From positions 3,343,821 to 3,407,820 of the forward strand of contig JAUPFP010000028.1 of the NCBI GenBank assembly GCA_036925085.1: 64,000 nt of DNA, read 5' to 3'. This DNA comes from Brachycybe producta. Its lineage: Eukaryota; Arthropoda; Diplopoda; Playtdesmida; Andrognathidae. Shown in pieces: positions 1-13,606 of this stretch. The notes beneath the pieces were generated by a model. The model made no database searches and was not told where the DNA came from. It saw only the letters and a list, made by a program, of their open reading frames with translations. Numbering within the stretch: the stretch's first letter is position 1; each line of letters starts with the position of its first letter. The translations under genes were made by a program, and so were the position numbers.

Positions 1-58
1 AACCTCTTTTCGTTAAAAACGCAACACGATTAATAAAAAACAATCACAAAAATCTAAC

Positions 59-1468
59 TTTATGAAAAGCTCTCGCATCTCTGTAGTAAAGAACGCGAAG
101 ACAATCAACTAACAAGTCTCTGGCTTCGGCCTCGCTCAGTTTTCCTTCTTTCTTTTCGTATGCATCTCTCATAAGAGGCTAAAAGTGAACCGAACAATTA
201 CAAAAGATAATAATGTACAGCAAAAACCGTTAACTTTTTACCAATGCGATGTGAGCTCCGTATCCAGTAGCGATATGAGAGTCTTCAAAAGCTGTTCCTA
301 GCTTATCAACGAAGCCTAAGAAGCTACAGAAACAAAACAGAAGAGATCGGATAAAATCAACATCTCCACGTGTTACATGACAAATTCAGAATCTTTACAC
401 TTACGGTTTTCCTTCGTGAAGACCTCCAACAACATATGTATTCCACAAAGGATCGAATTTCGAACGCCTGAAAACGGTTTCAAACGTATATTATGGCGAT
501 TTTCAACTCCTTTAGCAACCTAATGTTACCTGTTGTACAGAACACGAGTTAACCAACAGTGAAGTGATTTCGGCTTCAGATTCTGTCCGTCGTCGGCACA
601 TTCCTCGTCAATACTGAAAACAAAAAGAAAGATCTCGTCGATTAAGAAACGAACAAAACAATACTAGTCCGATCCGTTTTCCTTACACTTTCTTCTCTAT
701 GACTTCACTCAGAAACTGGAAATCAGCATAATCACCACTTGCTCCTAATATGACATCTTTATTAACTCTCATTAAGCGACGACATTGACGAAAACGAGCC
801 AAAGAACCGTAAGACCCAAGAGTATCGGCTGCGAGTGCGACTCCACCATCGAAAGCGATTCCCAAAACAGACGTTCCGGTCGTTATTGGGTTCCTAAGAA
901 ACGATATTTAGTTATTAGACAGATCGAAATGTACAAATAGGAGATTCTTTCGATTTAAGTCGCTTAGCCTCTCTGCAGGAGATGGCACAATTTTTTCGCA
1001 TTATTTCGCACCTCAGGCGCAACCTTTGCTTGGAGGCTAGCGGTTCCTAATCCAAAGAATATCCCAACAAACAACGAATACAAAAACTATTGAACATGAT
1101 CATTTCAAAATTGCCATAAAACGTTTATTGTCAAAGATATCCGTATAAACGTATCATAGTCTAGTTTATAACAGACTTTGATATTTTCGTTTTTAAAATA
1201 CATTTACGTTCTCTTTTTTTTACGTTTTGAAGTGACTGAAAGTGCTGATTCATGTCAAAGTGAACGGTGACCAACGTATTGTAAAACAAGTCTTCAATAA
1301 AAAAATTCATTAATAATTACTAAATTACAAAACATACATCGATCTTGTTGCAAGTCTGTTGTTATTCGACGGGGTGTTCGTAGGAAACCCATACAAATGA
1401 CCAGGAAACGGTCCATTTTGCCACAAAGGACGACTAAAATCACCAGAAAAACTCAAATTCATCGCCAT
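59..1468 (-). CDS. PSMB4: Proteasome subunit beta type-4 (beta7), 3' end beyond window
   Basis: This is a beta subunit of the 20S proteasome core, the non-catalytic beta7 ring position, acting in cytosol and nucleus. Six coding exons are seen on the minus strand: 1338-1468, 687-893, 530-613, 405-467, 242-323 and 59-178. All have GT-AG borders and compatible phases. Exon 1 encodes the short N-terminal extension starting [11 protein letters not shown]. Exon 2 holds the mature-domain start [18 protein letters not shown] and the family signature [10 protein letters not shown] followed by [10 protein letters not shown]. Later exons carry [15 protein letters not shown] and ATGYGAH, and the last ends at [10 protein letters not shown]. 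Family comparison predicts roughly 40 more residues left of base 59. The start at 1468 fits the short propeptide of this family; an in-frame ATG at 1582 also exists. Identity is secure. The gene is divergently paired with BLOC1S6. Confidence 0.95.
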
Positions 1469-2078
1469 CTTGTACAATCTTCTATCAATATATTCACAGT
1501 CATTTATAAGAACAATGATCACGTAAGAAATGTTGTCAGCCCCTATGAGAGAGCGAGAGCGAACTGCTTTTGTTTGTAGCAAAAAAGTGTGAACTAAATT
1601 GTGACGTCACGTTGCAATTGCGTCATTAAAATTAAAAAACTAATTGCAGCATTCACGCAATAAACTATACTGTGTGACGTCAAAGATTAGTCTGAAGCTT
1701 CTATAATCGAGACCTTAGATTAGCTAACAACTAGAAAAGTGGCTTAGTGCAAACCGACAGACCCAGTAGAGGTAGTTCAATTATGGATTCATACCGTACT
1801 ATAGCTGAGTGTGGCGAAAAAAGATTTTTGTTATAGAACGAAATAGAAATATAAGTGGATTAAGAGGAATTATATATAAAAGAACCTTGATAAGAGGCTC
1901 GCGTCTCTAACTTGGAGTTGAGCTACCCCACAGTCATAGAAAACACTGTGATGACAAGTTGCCAGATCATCGTCTGCTTTAATGGAGTTAAAATGACTAA
2001 ATCATGAGAGAGAAATACAATTTCTGTTGTTTTCACTTTTATTTTAAGGATCTTTTCAGTTGTAACTTGTGAAAAAAA
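1469..2078. promoter_or_regulatory. Shared divergent promoter region of PSMB4 and BLOC1S6
   Basis: About 610 bases separate the two divergent start codons and must hold both 5' UTRs and both promoters. No TATA box is placed convincingly. TGTGACGTCA-type (CRE/ATF-like) motifs occur near 1600-1615 and 1674-1682. The bidirectional role is inferred from the head-to-head layout only. Confidence 0.45.
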
Positions 2079-2759
2079 ATGAACGAAGAGGAGAATAACG
2101 AGAGAAGGAAAGATGACAGCAAAAAAACGGCTTCATTATGTGAGAAATGAGAGAAACGTTTTATTAAACGTCAACTGATTTCTACTTACATTTTTTTTCT
2201 GCTCATCTTAAAATTTTGTTTTGTTTTTCAGCTCTTCAAAAGCCGTCGTTAGATCTACTATGCAAGGAATTCTCGTCAATGTACGCTGATGAATTGGTCG
2301 CCGTTTCGGAACCTCTTAACGAACTGACGTATAATCATTAAACTCTCCTTGTAATAACTGCAAAACTAGATATATTGATTAATGCTTTAATTACAGAAGA
2401 AATCAAGATGTTCTACTTGAAACTATGCAACAGGAAAACGTTCGGTTCAATGAAGTGAACGAACACCTTTCGTTAGATCAAATGGTTCCAATGATATCGA
2501 GCTCGACTTTGTACAAAGATACAATTTGCATTCTTATCATCGTACGCATTTCTTTTGTTTCAGTTTGTCAAAGTAACTCATTACCAGGGTAAATTAGCAA
2601 ATATCAAGAAGGATATGGTTGCACTTCATGATAAAGTAGCGAAGCTGAAGGTTGTCACACGTTAAAGCGGATTTCAAATAGTTTTATTTCTTGAAATTCA
2701 GATTTGTTTCGTTTCAGAAAAGAGCTTTAAAATTGCAGCAGATCAGAGAGAAGCAATAG
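2079..2759 (+). CDS. BLOC1S6: BLOC-1 complex subunit 6 (pallidin) homolog
   Basis: Pallidin is a subunit of BLOC-1, which sorts cargo to lysosome-related organelles. Five small exons are inferred: 2079-2139, 2232-2328, 2397-2484, 2564-2650 and 2718-2759. They total 375 bases, about 124 residues plus stop; human pallidin is 172. The diagnostic C-terminal coiled coil is clear: GKLANIKKDMVALHD, then KLKKRALKLQQIREKQ, closely matching the vertebrate helix. An upstream helix, RNQDVLLETMQQE, also aligns. The N-terminus is short, acidic/basic and poorly conserved. Introns are only 65-90 bases, so no single long ORF exists here. The junction between exons 3 and 4 (LDQM to FVKVTHYQ) is the least certain. 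The start is the first ATG in frame with a good donor 61 bases on. Confidence 0.88.
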
Positions 2760-4302
2760 ACTTCCGTTTATGTGAAAGGAATTAATGATTTTTATGTACT
2801 TTAAGCGTTATTAAAATATATATTTTTTCCTCTCTCTCTAAATGTCCTGTGTTGAATGTTACTTTCACTAAACAAAAAACGAATGTCTAAAAATAACAAT
2901 TTGCTAACTTATACAGAGTGTCCGTAAAGTCCTTGTGCAGTTTCAATTTGCAATAATTTCACTTCTATATAAATAATACAAAGTATGAACAATGTGTAAA
3001 ATGCCGATTGCATTTTACACATTGTTCATATCTTATATTATTTAAGAAAGAGACATAAAACCTCACTCTCTAAACGATCTTTGTGATATAACAAATGTGA
3101 TCAGTGCTATAACTCAAAAACGTGTCCTGGGGGAACTTCAGAAACGTGTTATCTTTTGTATCCAAAAATATGGTGGATATGTCAAAATTTAATATTTTTA
3201 GAATTAAATATGCTAAATTTTGAATAAATTCTTTTTCAGTTACATTTTACTCATTGTTTATATCTTACATAGAAGTAAAATTATTGCAACTTAGCTAGGT
3301 TTTTGGCTCTGAGAAAAAAAATCTAGGGGGCGTCCCTAATTTTTTTTTTAAATAGAATTTCATAAGTAATCCAAAATAAATGTGTTTTCAGTCGCAGAAC
3401 CTGGTTAGAGACTACAATTTTTTTTTTTTTTGGGGGGGGGGGGAGAAACAAGCATTTAACATAGTCTTATCAACACTCAAGTGAAGTTCATTGTTTACTT
3501 AGTGTATTTTTTTCTGGTTGCCTCACTAATTAATATAAAATTATTAATCAGGAAGCTAAAATAAAATTTAAAAAATTAAAATGAGATTTGAAAGTTGAAG
3601 CTAAGAGTAACCTGCTATGCCACTGTGCTTAAGACTATGCACACTATACATACCTAGAATTTGTTTCTTCCAAAGCAAACTTCTAAAGTATCACCAACAG
3701 GACTTTTCTAATGTTTTAATTGTCTTAAACACTGATTTTCTTTGATCTAGAATCAAATCTGTGGTCAGATGAAAGTTCATTTGTATCTTCAATAAAATAA
3801 ATTCAAATAACAAAAATAACTATTGATACAATTTTATTAAAGAAAAGAAAAAACATTTCAATCAGAAATGTTAATTTCATCACAATTCTCAGTAATGTAA
3901 AAAAAAGAACTACAAAATCTAAAAAATGACTCAATTTCTGTAAATTACAAAAAAAAATATCAAGTATCTCGTATAAATAACCCAAAAACCACATTTCATT
4001 AAAGTTCCTTTTCGACACATCGTCATGTATAACAAACACTTGTCTAAAAATATTTTTTTTTGTTTCATCACCCATCTATAAAAATATATAATTAACGAAA
4101 TACAAACTTATTTTAAAAAGTGTTCCGAGTATAAACGGTACAATCAATTTTGCTCAATGTGAGATTAACGAACACATAAAAAGCACAATATATATTATTA
4201 TGCAAATTCATTTCTAATCAATGTACGATCACATAATAATATAGTTATTATCGAGTGAATACAACATCATTACATCATTATCATCTTTGTTACAAACCTA
4301 GC
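2760..4302. other. Intergenic spacer with a fold-back repeat
   Basis: This spacer lies between the ends of BLOC1S6 and the SLC5 gene, which converge. It contains the fold-back at 2936-3290 and a T-run joined to a G-run (3419-3442). Sequence around 3385-3535 resembles the short element at 37283-37554. No gene was seen. Confidence 0.6.
2936..3290. repeat. Fold-back (palindromic) repeat
   Basis: The left arm, which reads ttgcaataatttcacttcta, is repeated inverted near 3265-3290 as tagaagtaaaattattgcaa. Each arm continues into a copy of an acattgttcata-type tract, and a second inverted tract lies at about 3007-3045. This is consistent with a small non-autonomous DNA transposon. Its borders are approximate. 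Confidence 0.6.
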
Positions 4303-7300
4303 TTACAGAGTAGGCATAACTAAACTGAAGAACACATAGAGACCGACACCCAACACAATAATGATAACTAAGTTGATGTTGAGAAACAATTTTACTCCAG
4401 GATCTTGTTCCAAGTTAGAGAGGTCGTCTAAGTGTTCTTGCATCGCTTTGCCTTCCTCGGAGGTCCGACCTTCATAGTCGTAGCCACAGAACCAGTAATA
4501 AAACTTTTTCCAAAATGGAATCTGCGATGGAGACACGGACGCATCGTCTTTCACGTGAAGTTGAATTGTCGATTCTAAGAAGGATATAAGAAAGTCATTT
4601 AAACACGTAGAGACGTTTTACATATAACATTATTTTAGCTTGTGCTTTTTGTATTAAAATACACAACAATATACTCACCAGAACCAGGTGGAATGCTGAT
4701 GACACCATCTGACACCGAGCCATTTGTCTCCTTGGCGCCTGTTACCGTCATCTCTACGTTCTCATTTTCGTCATCTCGTTTGTCATTACTATAACGTGTC
4801 CAAAACGTAGTTCTCACAAGCTTAAAAAAAAGAAAATAAACCAAAAAAAAAAGTCAACCAGACCAGATCACTTTGAACGAAAACCATGTCATTACTTGAG
4901 ATTTACTGGGAGGTTCTGTCATCAGACTGATGATCAACGAGACAACGATGGTAGTCCAGAAAAGGAATGCCGCAAAGTACATGTAGTGAAAACTGGAGAC
5001 AAATACGGGACGAAGATCCACTTCACCGCATGCAGGTTCCGGATAATAGAAATCCAAACCCATTCGAACAAAACCAAGAAAAAAGCCCAACATCAGAGAC
5101 CAAAAAGCTCCCTGTTTATATTTAAATCCACCATAAATAAAGAAAAAAATAAGATTTTTAAAAAATAACAGATGAAACTCTACGATAATTAACGGTTTCC
5201 TTATCGCCCTTATCTGATAAAATCTACCTAAAGATAATAACGAACTTTTTCATTTAACCGTTTCACTAATATAGCCGTCAAGTAAACGGCAGCAATCGGA
5301 GGTGACAAATATGCTGCTACGGCCTGAATGTATAAGTATAATTGACCTCCTTGCATCTGTAGAATTATCGGAATCCAAGCAATGCTGGCGCCCACCATAA
5401 CTAACACAAACGACCTAATAAACAAAAACAAGACGTGGACTTGTACAACACACCCCGACTCACTCGCTCTGTCTTTCTGATCGAGTCGTACTTGCCAACG
5501 AGCAACAGTTCTTTGGTCTGTGCAGAAGGCCTCAAGTACTTCCAGATATCCATCGTGAAAAGAGTACTAGCACTGTTAAAGACAGACGTCAGGTCCGACA
5601 TAAGTGCGGCAAGCATTACGGCAAACATCACTCCACGTAAACCTGAAATATTAGTAAATTGAGCCTCCAAAAGAAACACCTTTGAAACAAAAACCGTTTT
5701 CAAATAGATACGGTAGCCAGTTAAAAAGCTCAAAATAAAATATAATAAAGACAACCGAAAAAAATTTAAAACGCATTGAACCAGTAGCATGTAAAAAAAA
5801 CCATTAAGGGGGTTTTAGGGTTGGCGTCCACTATAGGTCGGTGGGGCGAAAAGGCGCGACCTCCAAGATGCATGTAATGCATGTAAATGAATGGAGCGAC
5901 GTCCATTAGTAACGTAGAGCGAAGCGGTGCAGGTCAGGTCAGAGCCGCACTGAAGAAAGTCTGGGACTTCTCGAAGTTGGCGCCACACCCACTGCTCCGC
6001 TCTAAAGCCGTAATGAACGGTAGAGCAGATGGTGTGAACCAGACTGGAGGGACAAAATTAATTTTTAAAAAATTTATTTTGAAAAACATGAAAACATGAA
6101 AATTCCCGGTAAGTGATTGAGCTATACTATTAGCGACAACATAGAAGTATTATTACTATCTGAATAATTATTAAAAATTAAAAATCTAAAAAAATTTCAT
6201 AAAAAATTCTAACCTAAATAAAAAAACAATAAATCGATTCTTTTTTCTCAAAGAAATCAGCTATCAGAAGAAAAAAACAACAACGTGAACTAAGCTTAGT
6301 CAATAGGAGTATGAATAAATTTATCACACGAGAGCAAAATTTCTTCAGAAAAAAAAAACGAATTCGTACCTGCCGGCATCAGTTCGAGAACCAACTTCGG
6401 ATAAGCGAGATTCGAGCAACCAAGTCGACTACCACAATGTTTGTAGCACACATCTGGATCACTACACGCGATAACATCTAACAAACAAAACAGAAATTGC
6501 ATCTTACGATCAAAATCAAACGAATATTTAGAAATAAAGACATAAAAGACAAACCTGGGTAGAGTACACGACTTATCATGCCTGGAAACACCATCAAGAA
6601 TATTGGAAGTATTTTCAAGTAACCAGCAAATAACGTCGCACCTTGCGCATGAGAAAGAGATTTTGCAGCAAGAGTTCGCTGTACCATCATCTAATCGAAT
6701 AGAAGAAGAAGAAGAAGAAAAATCACACGAGAGTTAAAATGTACTCGTGTGTTACGTAGAATCAAAATGAATATGGCGCACCTGATCGGCACACCAGTAC
6801 CAGATCGAAGCCGGAGTCTGACCGAGAAGAAATCCAGGCCATGGCATATCAGAGTTGACCGGATCTCTAAGCATCGACCAAGCATCACTTCTAGGATATC
6901 CGCAAGTCGAATTGGGTTTGACGTCACTCGCAATGGCAAATTCGTACTTTTCCATTAGGCCACTAAAGCCTCCGACTGCACTAAAGCCTAGGTTACATTG
7001 TGAAAATCAGCATATGTTTTGGGAAAGGTTGTTTCTATAATTAATTAATAGGTGTTTAAGAATCACACTTATAAAATTTATGGCGGCCATTTCTACTTTT
7101 AACTGCAACTGACAACAATTACATAAAAAAAGTTTAAATTTATGGCCATATTCTAGTTTATATTTGAAAAATTACTCTGCAAGCAGCCAAGAAGGCCTGT
7201 GGCAGAGGGACAAAAGTCCAATTGCAGCACGTGAAATGCATTGTCAAAACACAAAGATATAAACCCAGTAACAATTGCAATACGGTATGTTTTGGTGCAG

Positions 7301-10300
7301 CTGAAATAATGAACTGTCAAAAAATAAAGATCTGCATTTAATTAATTGCATGATTCAATTAAGGGAGTGGGTGTGGTTGAGGTGGTTCTTTAGATGCTCA
7401 TGACAATGCAACTTCAAAAATTCATTACACTTGAACCGGAAGTGCGGGAATAGAAATGTTGGGTGCAATACATTCCCAGCGAAGCCTGTAAGACAAGCAT
7501 GTCTTCATTTCCCTTTTACAATACGCGCCTCCAATGTTAGGACAATTATTTGCATCAACAATAAGTATTTGCATCAAAACTTGAATTCTACGAGCCCGTA
7601 TGTAGGCCCTAGGCGCTTGATGTACAGCTATTTAGTATGCTACTAAAAAAAAGGCATCTTACTTTTAAACATTAGCAAACTAGCACCGAACAACATGATG
7701 ACACACTGTAGGGTATCCGTGTAAATGACGGCTGCAAGACCACCTGGAAAGGTGAAACAGTCATTTCTGAGAATTGTTTACCAATAATTGTGAAAGCGGT
7801 TTTTTTTTAAACAAAAAAAAAACAGTTTCATAATTGAGTTTCGTTTCCTCGTTTGTTCAATGAAAACAATAAGAAAAACTTAAAACAGTAATTTCACCTG
7901 TGACAGTACAGATGCATGTCATTGCCAACAGCAAAATAGTTGAGAAATAGAGATCCCATCCGAAAGTTTCTCGTATAAAAATTGCACCGGAAAATAAGTT
8001 AACCTTAAATCAATCAATTACAAACAAAAAAAAATTAAATATAAACACAAAATTTTCTAACGAAACCAATTAAAATTAATACTCACAGAAAGTTTAGTAA
8101 AAATGTACAAAATGAGAGATAATACTGCCAAGAACATTTGTATTCTTTTGCCACCGAAACGCCTCGACATGTATCCGGGAAGTGTACATACCTAAACAGC
8201 AGTTGTGGAAACTTTTTTTATTATTTTCGATCAATAATATATGTTTTATTAATATTATTCATTTTTTACAAAAAAAAAGAAATGTGCGTACTTTGCTGGC
8301 AATGTAGACAGGTAGGAATACCCAACCAAGTAACTGAAGTAATATCAAAGCCTATGGGGGTAAAAATTAAAACTTCTATATTTTAAACAAATAAATAAGA
8401 ATTTCGAAAAATTCTAGAAGAAATTTAAAAAATTTTCTTAAAGACTAGATAGAGGTTAGTAACGGGTAGAACCGAACCGTTTCTACTCGGTTAGAAACCG
8501 GTTTAATAGTTTCGCGATATTTTTGAAAACTGGTTCTGATCAGTTCGTGGATCTTGACGAACCGGTTCTCAATATGCATTAGCAGATTTCCACAGCAAAT
8601 TATGCGGAATATTGAGCAAATCTGCTAATGCGTTTGAACCAGTTTGTCAAGATCGACGAACATAATTATCAGAACCGGTTTCCCAATAAGCAGTAGCAGG
8701 ATATGCGCCGCAAATTAGTTAGAGGTGGCGAAGGGTAGAACGTTACCGAATCTACTCGATTCAGAACCAGTTTGACCTATAGTGGCGAACCGGTTCTATC
8801 AGTTCCAGTAATTGGCAAACCGGTTCTACCAGTTCCGAACCGTTGACATCCCTAAGACTAGAACAATGAATGTTTATTCTACAAAAATTACAGTAAATGA
8901 TACAATTACAACGACAAAATGCTAACAGAATGAAGGCAACTATACCCGGTAATGAAACAGGCAAGTGTGCCCAGCACTAACTTTTCGTTTGGCCCACCCT
9001 TTTATAAGCGTCATCAATTTCTAATACTTGGTCTGATATCGCATGTCCCGCCCTTTTCAATTTCTAATTGGTTGACATTTGTCCTGACGCTCATAAAAGG
9101 GCGGAGCAAATGAAAAGTTCGTGCTGGGCACACTTGCCTGTACTAATGAATGCATTGGGGAGGAATTCCATTTCTTTTTTGAACACAATTTATATGTGTA
9201 AATGACAGATTAAATCGTTCTTAACTTCATTAATATTTATTTACTACTTTATTTAACTGTATTACATTTGTAATTCAAGTTCTTCTGTCTGTGTGTTTGT
9301 GTACTAATACTGTCTGTCTGCCTGTCATTTGTGTATTGTTTATGCTGTATTTTTCCCTATTGTTGTTTTGTCACAAATTACAATAACACCATGGTAATAA
9401 TAATTATAATAACAATTACTGCGCAACAAGTTTCCTGCTTTACTAATTATATTATGTCTAATGTTACTGTATTGCGACGTAGAATAAAAAGAATAACAAA
9501 ATGACGATATGTTGACTATTTAAATATACTTTTCACACAATATGAAAATCGCCTCAATCCATTCAATGCCGTAACTAGGCAGGTGCACAGGGCCCACGAC
9601 GAAGGGGCCCTGAAATCGTACTTGCATTGCTTTATTAGTATTTTTCTCAAAACAATTGAGAGGAATAAAAATAAAACCTTGTACAGGTAGGGCACATGAA
9701 AAGCTAGTTATGGCACTGAAATAAATTAACAACTTTTGTTTTCATGATTATAATACAGCTTTAACTGAAACTGAAAAACAGGATGGCAGTCATTTGAAAA
9801 TTAAGTTTCAATTTAATCACTTGATTTTGTTTTTAATACACTGTTTAATTATTGGGCTTTTTTATGTTTTATTCATTTATTTTGCAAATTTTAATGAAAA
9901 TGTTTTTGAAAACTTCACAGATACAGAGAGGTATACGCGTTTTGTTTTCCACTTCATTTTAACTGAAAAAAACCAAGTTAAATATACAGAGAGAACTCAA
10001 TTAAGGGCTCTTCCTAAGGAGCATTTCGTATCATAGCTGAGTTTGGCCAATAGATGGCGCAAACTGTACTTAGGGGCTTTAGTTACAATTGGGTTCAATT
10101 AACGTACAAAATAAAATGGATGACATTATAAAAGCAAGATGTCTTCCTTCTAGCTTCAAAAAGCAAACAATTCTTTACTCCTTTTTGACGTTTTTTTTTC
10201 TAACATGAAGCTGAGTATTATACAATTAGAAATTTATCTTGGCGAAAACTGATAGAGCTGACTTGACGAAATTTCGTACGAAATTATTTTATTTACGAAA

Positions 10301-13300
10301 TGATAGATTTTGACGTCACTTCCGCCTCATTTCGTTGTAAAATAAAGATTTCGTACGAAATGGTCACTAAAATTACGAAATTATTGAATAATTTCGTAGT
10401 TGGATTTCGTAGAAACGAAATAAACGCGCATGCGCAGAAGCGTTTAACGCCGTTTGAGAAACTTGAAAACGACGCCATTTTTCCACCGCTTCGATGAAAA
10501 ACGACGTTGTTTTAAAAAGAATAACCAACCCTACGTGGAAGATTTACGACAAAGCCAAGAATATTAAGTGCAAAGAACAATAAAAATTAAAAAAATCTAT
10601 ACGTTTAGCTGCGATTAATTAGTCAAAAACGACCACACAAAAATCGCCGTAAAAAGTGAATGATTTCGTTTTCGGGTTGCTTCGCTAACTAAAATTACGA
10701 AATTGAAACGAAAACGAAATCACTTAATTTAAATATATAAATTTCGTGAAACTTAATTTCGTACGAAATTTCGCTAAGTCTCTAATAACTAAACGCTGAA
10801 AGTTTGCAGAAAAATGCACAAATTGCATAATCTTTTGAATATTAGAATAAAATCGGATTATTTTAGTTTTCATTTTTTTTTAATAAAAAAAAAACAGATC
10901 ACCTTAAGTTAAAACTTGTGTTAATACTAACCACACAATTATCCCTTGATTTTCAAGTTTAATAATGATTAATTTACAACTTCCTACATATTAATAACTA
11001 AAGCAATAAGAATTACGCTTTTTTTTATAATAAAAAAGACTCGTCATGGACCGTTGAATCAAAATAGAAGGTAAAATTAAATTTAAGGTGGTCAAGTATG
11101 TAACACAATGTTATATGACATTCTTTATTTATTATATTATTATATTTATGACATTCTTTAAAAAAAAAAAGGAACCAACCAAAATTTACTTTCACCTCCT
11201 ATTTTGATCTAATGGAAAAAGCAAAACATATAAATTTCCAGTCATAATATTTCATCTAAATTACGAAATCATTGTCCACGCAAAAGTTTACAAAGACAAG
11301 TGTGCCTCTAGGGCCAACGAGTCTTCACTTAACTCGACCTTGTGCTTAATACCTGATAATTACACACCTGAAATGTATTTAAATAATAAACGTGTTCCAC
11401 AGAGCCCAGTGAAAGGAGTATTGAGAATAATACTTAAATATAATTTATAAACTATTGACAAAATATTGATTTAGTATTTCAATTTAAAATATTAATAATA
11501 AAGTCAATTTTTATTTGGTTCATGTCCTTAACTGGATTCCGTATAATTCACGTAAACACATTTAATTTGAATTCATTCAAATCATGTGTGTGTGTAAAAG
11601 GTATTAGGCTCAAGTGAAATGAAGTTTTGAAGTTGCATAACGTTTCATTATAAGCACCTAGTTAGCACCCAGTTACCATAACTTACGAAACGGACATTGC
11701 TCACAGGAAACTCGAAGACAATGAATGCTACGTTGCAAACCTTACAGGAAATATATATTGCACCAAAGAATTTTCATTGACGTTCTTCTGGGTTTATGTT
11801 TTAATTTGCGCAACCACGTCCTCTATGAATTAGCAGCATAACATGTGGTGAAGGATTACTATTAGGGAATTAGAGTACGTAAGACTTCGCACTATAAGAC
11901 CAAATTAACATATTCCACCCAGCACCATATTCTTGACCCCTAGGTGGACGCAACCTTTTTTTTCAATTAGACACAAATGCGACGATTGTGAAGTGTAATT
12001 CGCCATACCATACAAACAAAAATTAAAAAATGAACGATTTATTTAGAATCAAAATGGAATCAATTATATAATTAATTGCAAATCAGTCACAGTGAGAAAT
12101 TAAGCACAAATGATTGAAATAATTTGTTCAAATTGGAATCAAAATTATTAATGTGAAATCTGACAAATTTTTATTTTAAGTTGCAGAAATTTTGGTAGAA
12201 TGTCTCGGACTTATTCCACCTGCAATCCTCATCTTTGTGCGAGAATATTTCGCACAACACTACATCCTAAGTAGCGCTAAATAAGCGCCAAATTAAACAA
12301 GCGCAAATTACAACAAATGCCAACCTTTTGCATTTATTGTGTTGTTACTGCTCATCACAGGGATTTCCTAGCGTGTTTTTTTCTTCTTCTGTGCATTGCA
12401 TTATATTTATTATTGTTGATGATATTGTGTTATATTTACCAATTATTTATTAGAATTGTATTCAATCTCGTGTTCCTACTTGTGTATTGTTCCCTCCCTC
12501 GATGGCGTCATGGGCGCTTGCGCCTTTTACCATTGTACCAATAATAATAATAATAATAATAATAATAACCTTATTAAGCGCCAATTGGAACAAACGCCAA
12601 ACTAAATAAAAGGCAAATTTTGGCGCTTATTCAGGTTGTTGTTGGTTCAATTAGCCGCTTATTCTGGTTGGTTTGTTTGTTCAATTTGGCGCTTATTCAG
12701 TCGCCGCCGTCTGTAACCAGTTTTATATCGGTCACTTATGAATGCCTGAGGTGCTTTTTAGAATTATTTATGAATTCATTTTTTTTTTCTCGAAATCAAG
12801 GGCAAGTTCCGATGAAAATAAAATACAAAAACAAGGAAAACTGTTTTCCCTTTAAAAAAATTACTTGTTTTAAAAACAACTGTTTTTTTATACGTGTATA
12901 AGATGATAATAATAATAATAATAATAATAATTATGTAATTAACTTACATTAAATTCAAAGGCACCAACTGCTATTCCAGCCGCCGCTCCAGAACCAGCAA
13001 GACCAATGAAATGTTCACTTCCGATGTTACTGGCGAAGATCGAAGCTCCAACCTCAAAACAAATAATTTTGATTTAACAAAATTAATATTAATTTAAATT
13101 ATTATAATTATACAACATCAATACACGCATAAAGAAATGATTTTGAGGCATATTTCTGTATTCAAAAATCGGAAATTTTATATATATTATTATTATATAT
13201 ATATATAATATCCCAGGTCTGTGTATGTGTGTGTGTGGAGTGTAACACTGTACAAAACCCTTGAAGCACGTCGGAATTTATATAAATTTGAATAAATGAA

Positions 13301-13527
13301 CCGTTTTTTTCTCAAGGTCAACTATATGTTGAACTCCTTCTTTGGAAAGTGTAGAAAGGGGGGGGGAGAGAGAAAAGTGGGAGGGGGTGAGGGGAAAAGT
13401 TTGGAAAGTGTAGAAGGGGAGAGAGAAAAGTGGGAGGGGGTGACTGACTGAAATTGAAATGAAAGGAGTAAAAAAAGAAAAAAACGACGCGCATGCGCAC
13501 AATTGCCTGTGAATTTTGCTCCCGCTA

Positions 13528-13606
<79 letters not shown>

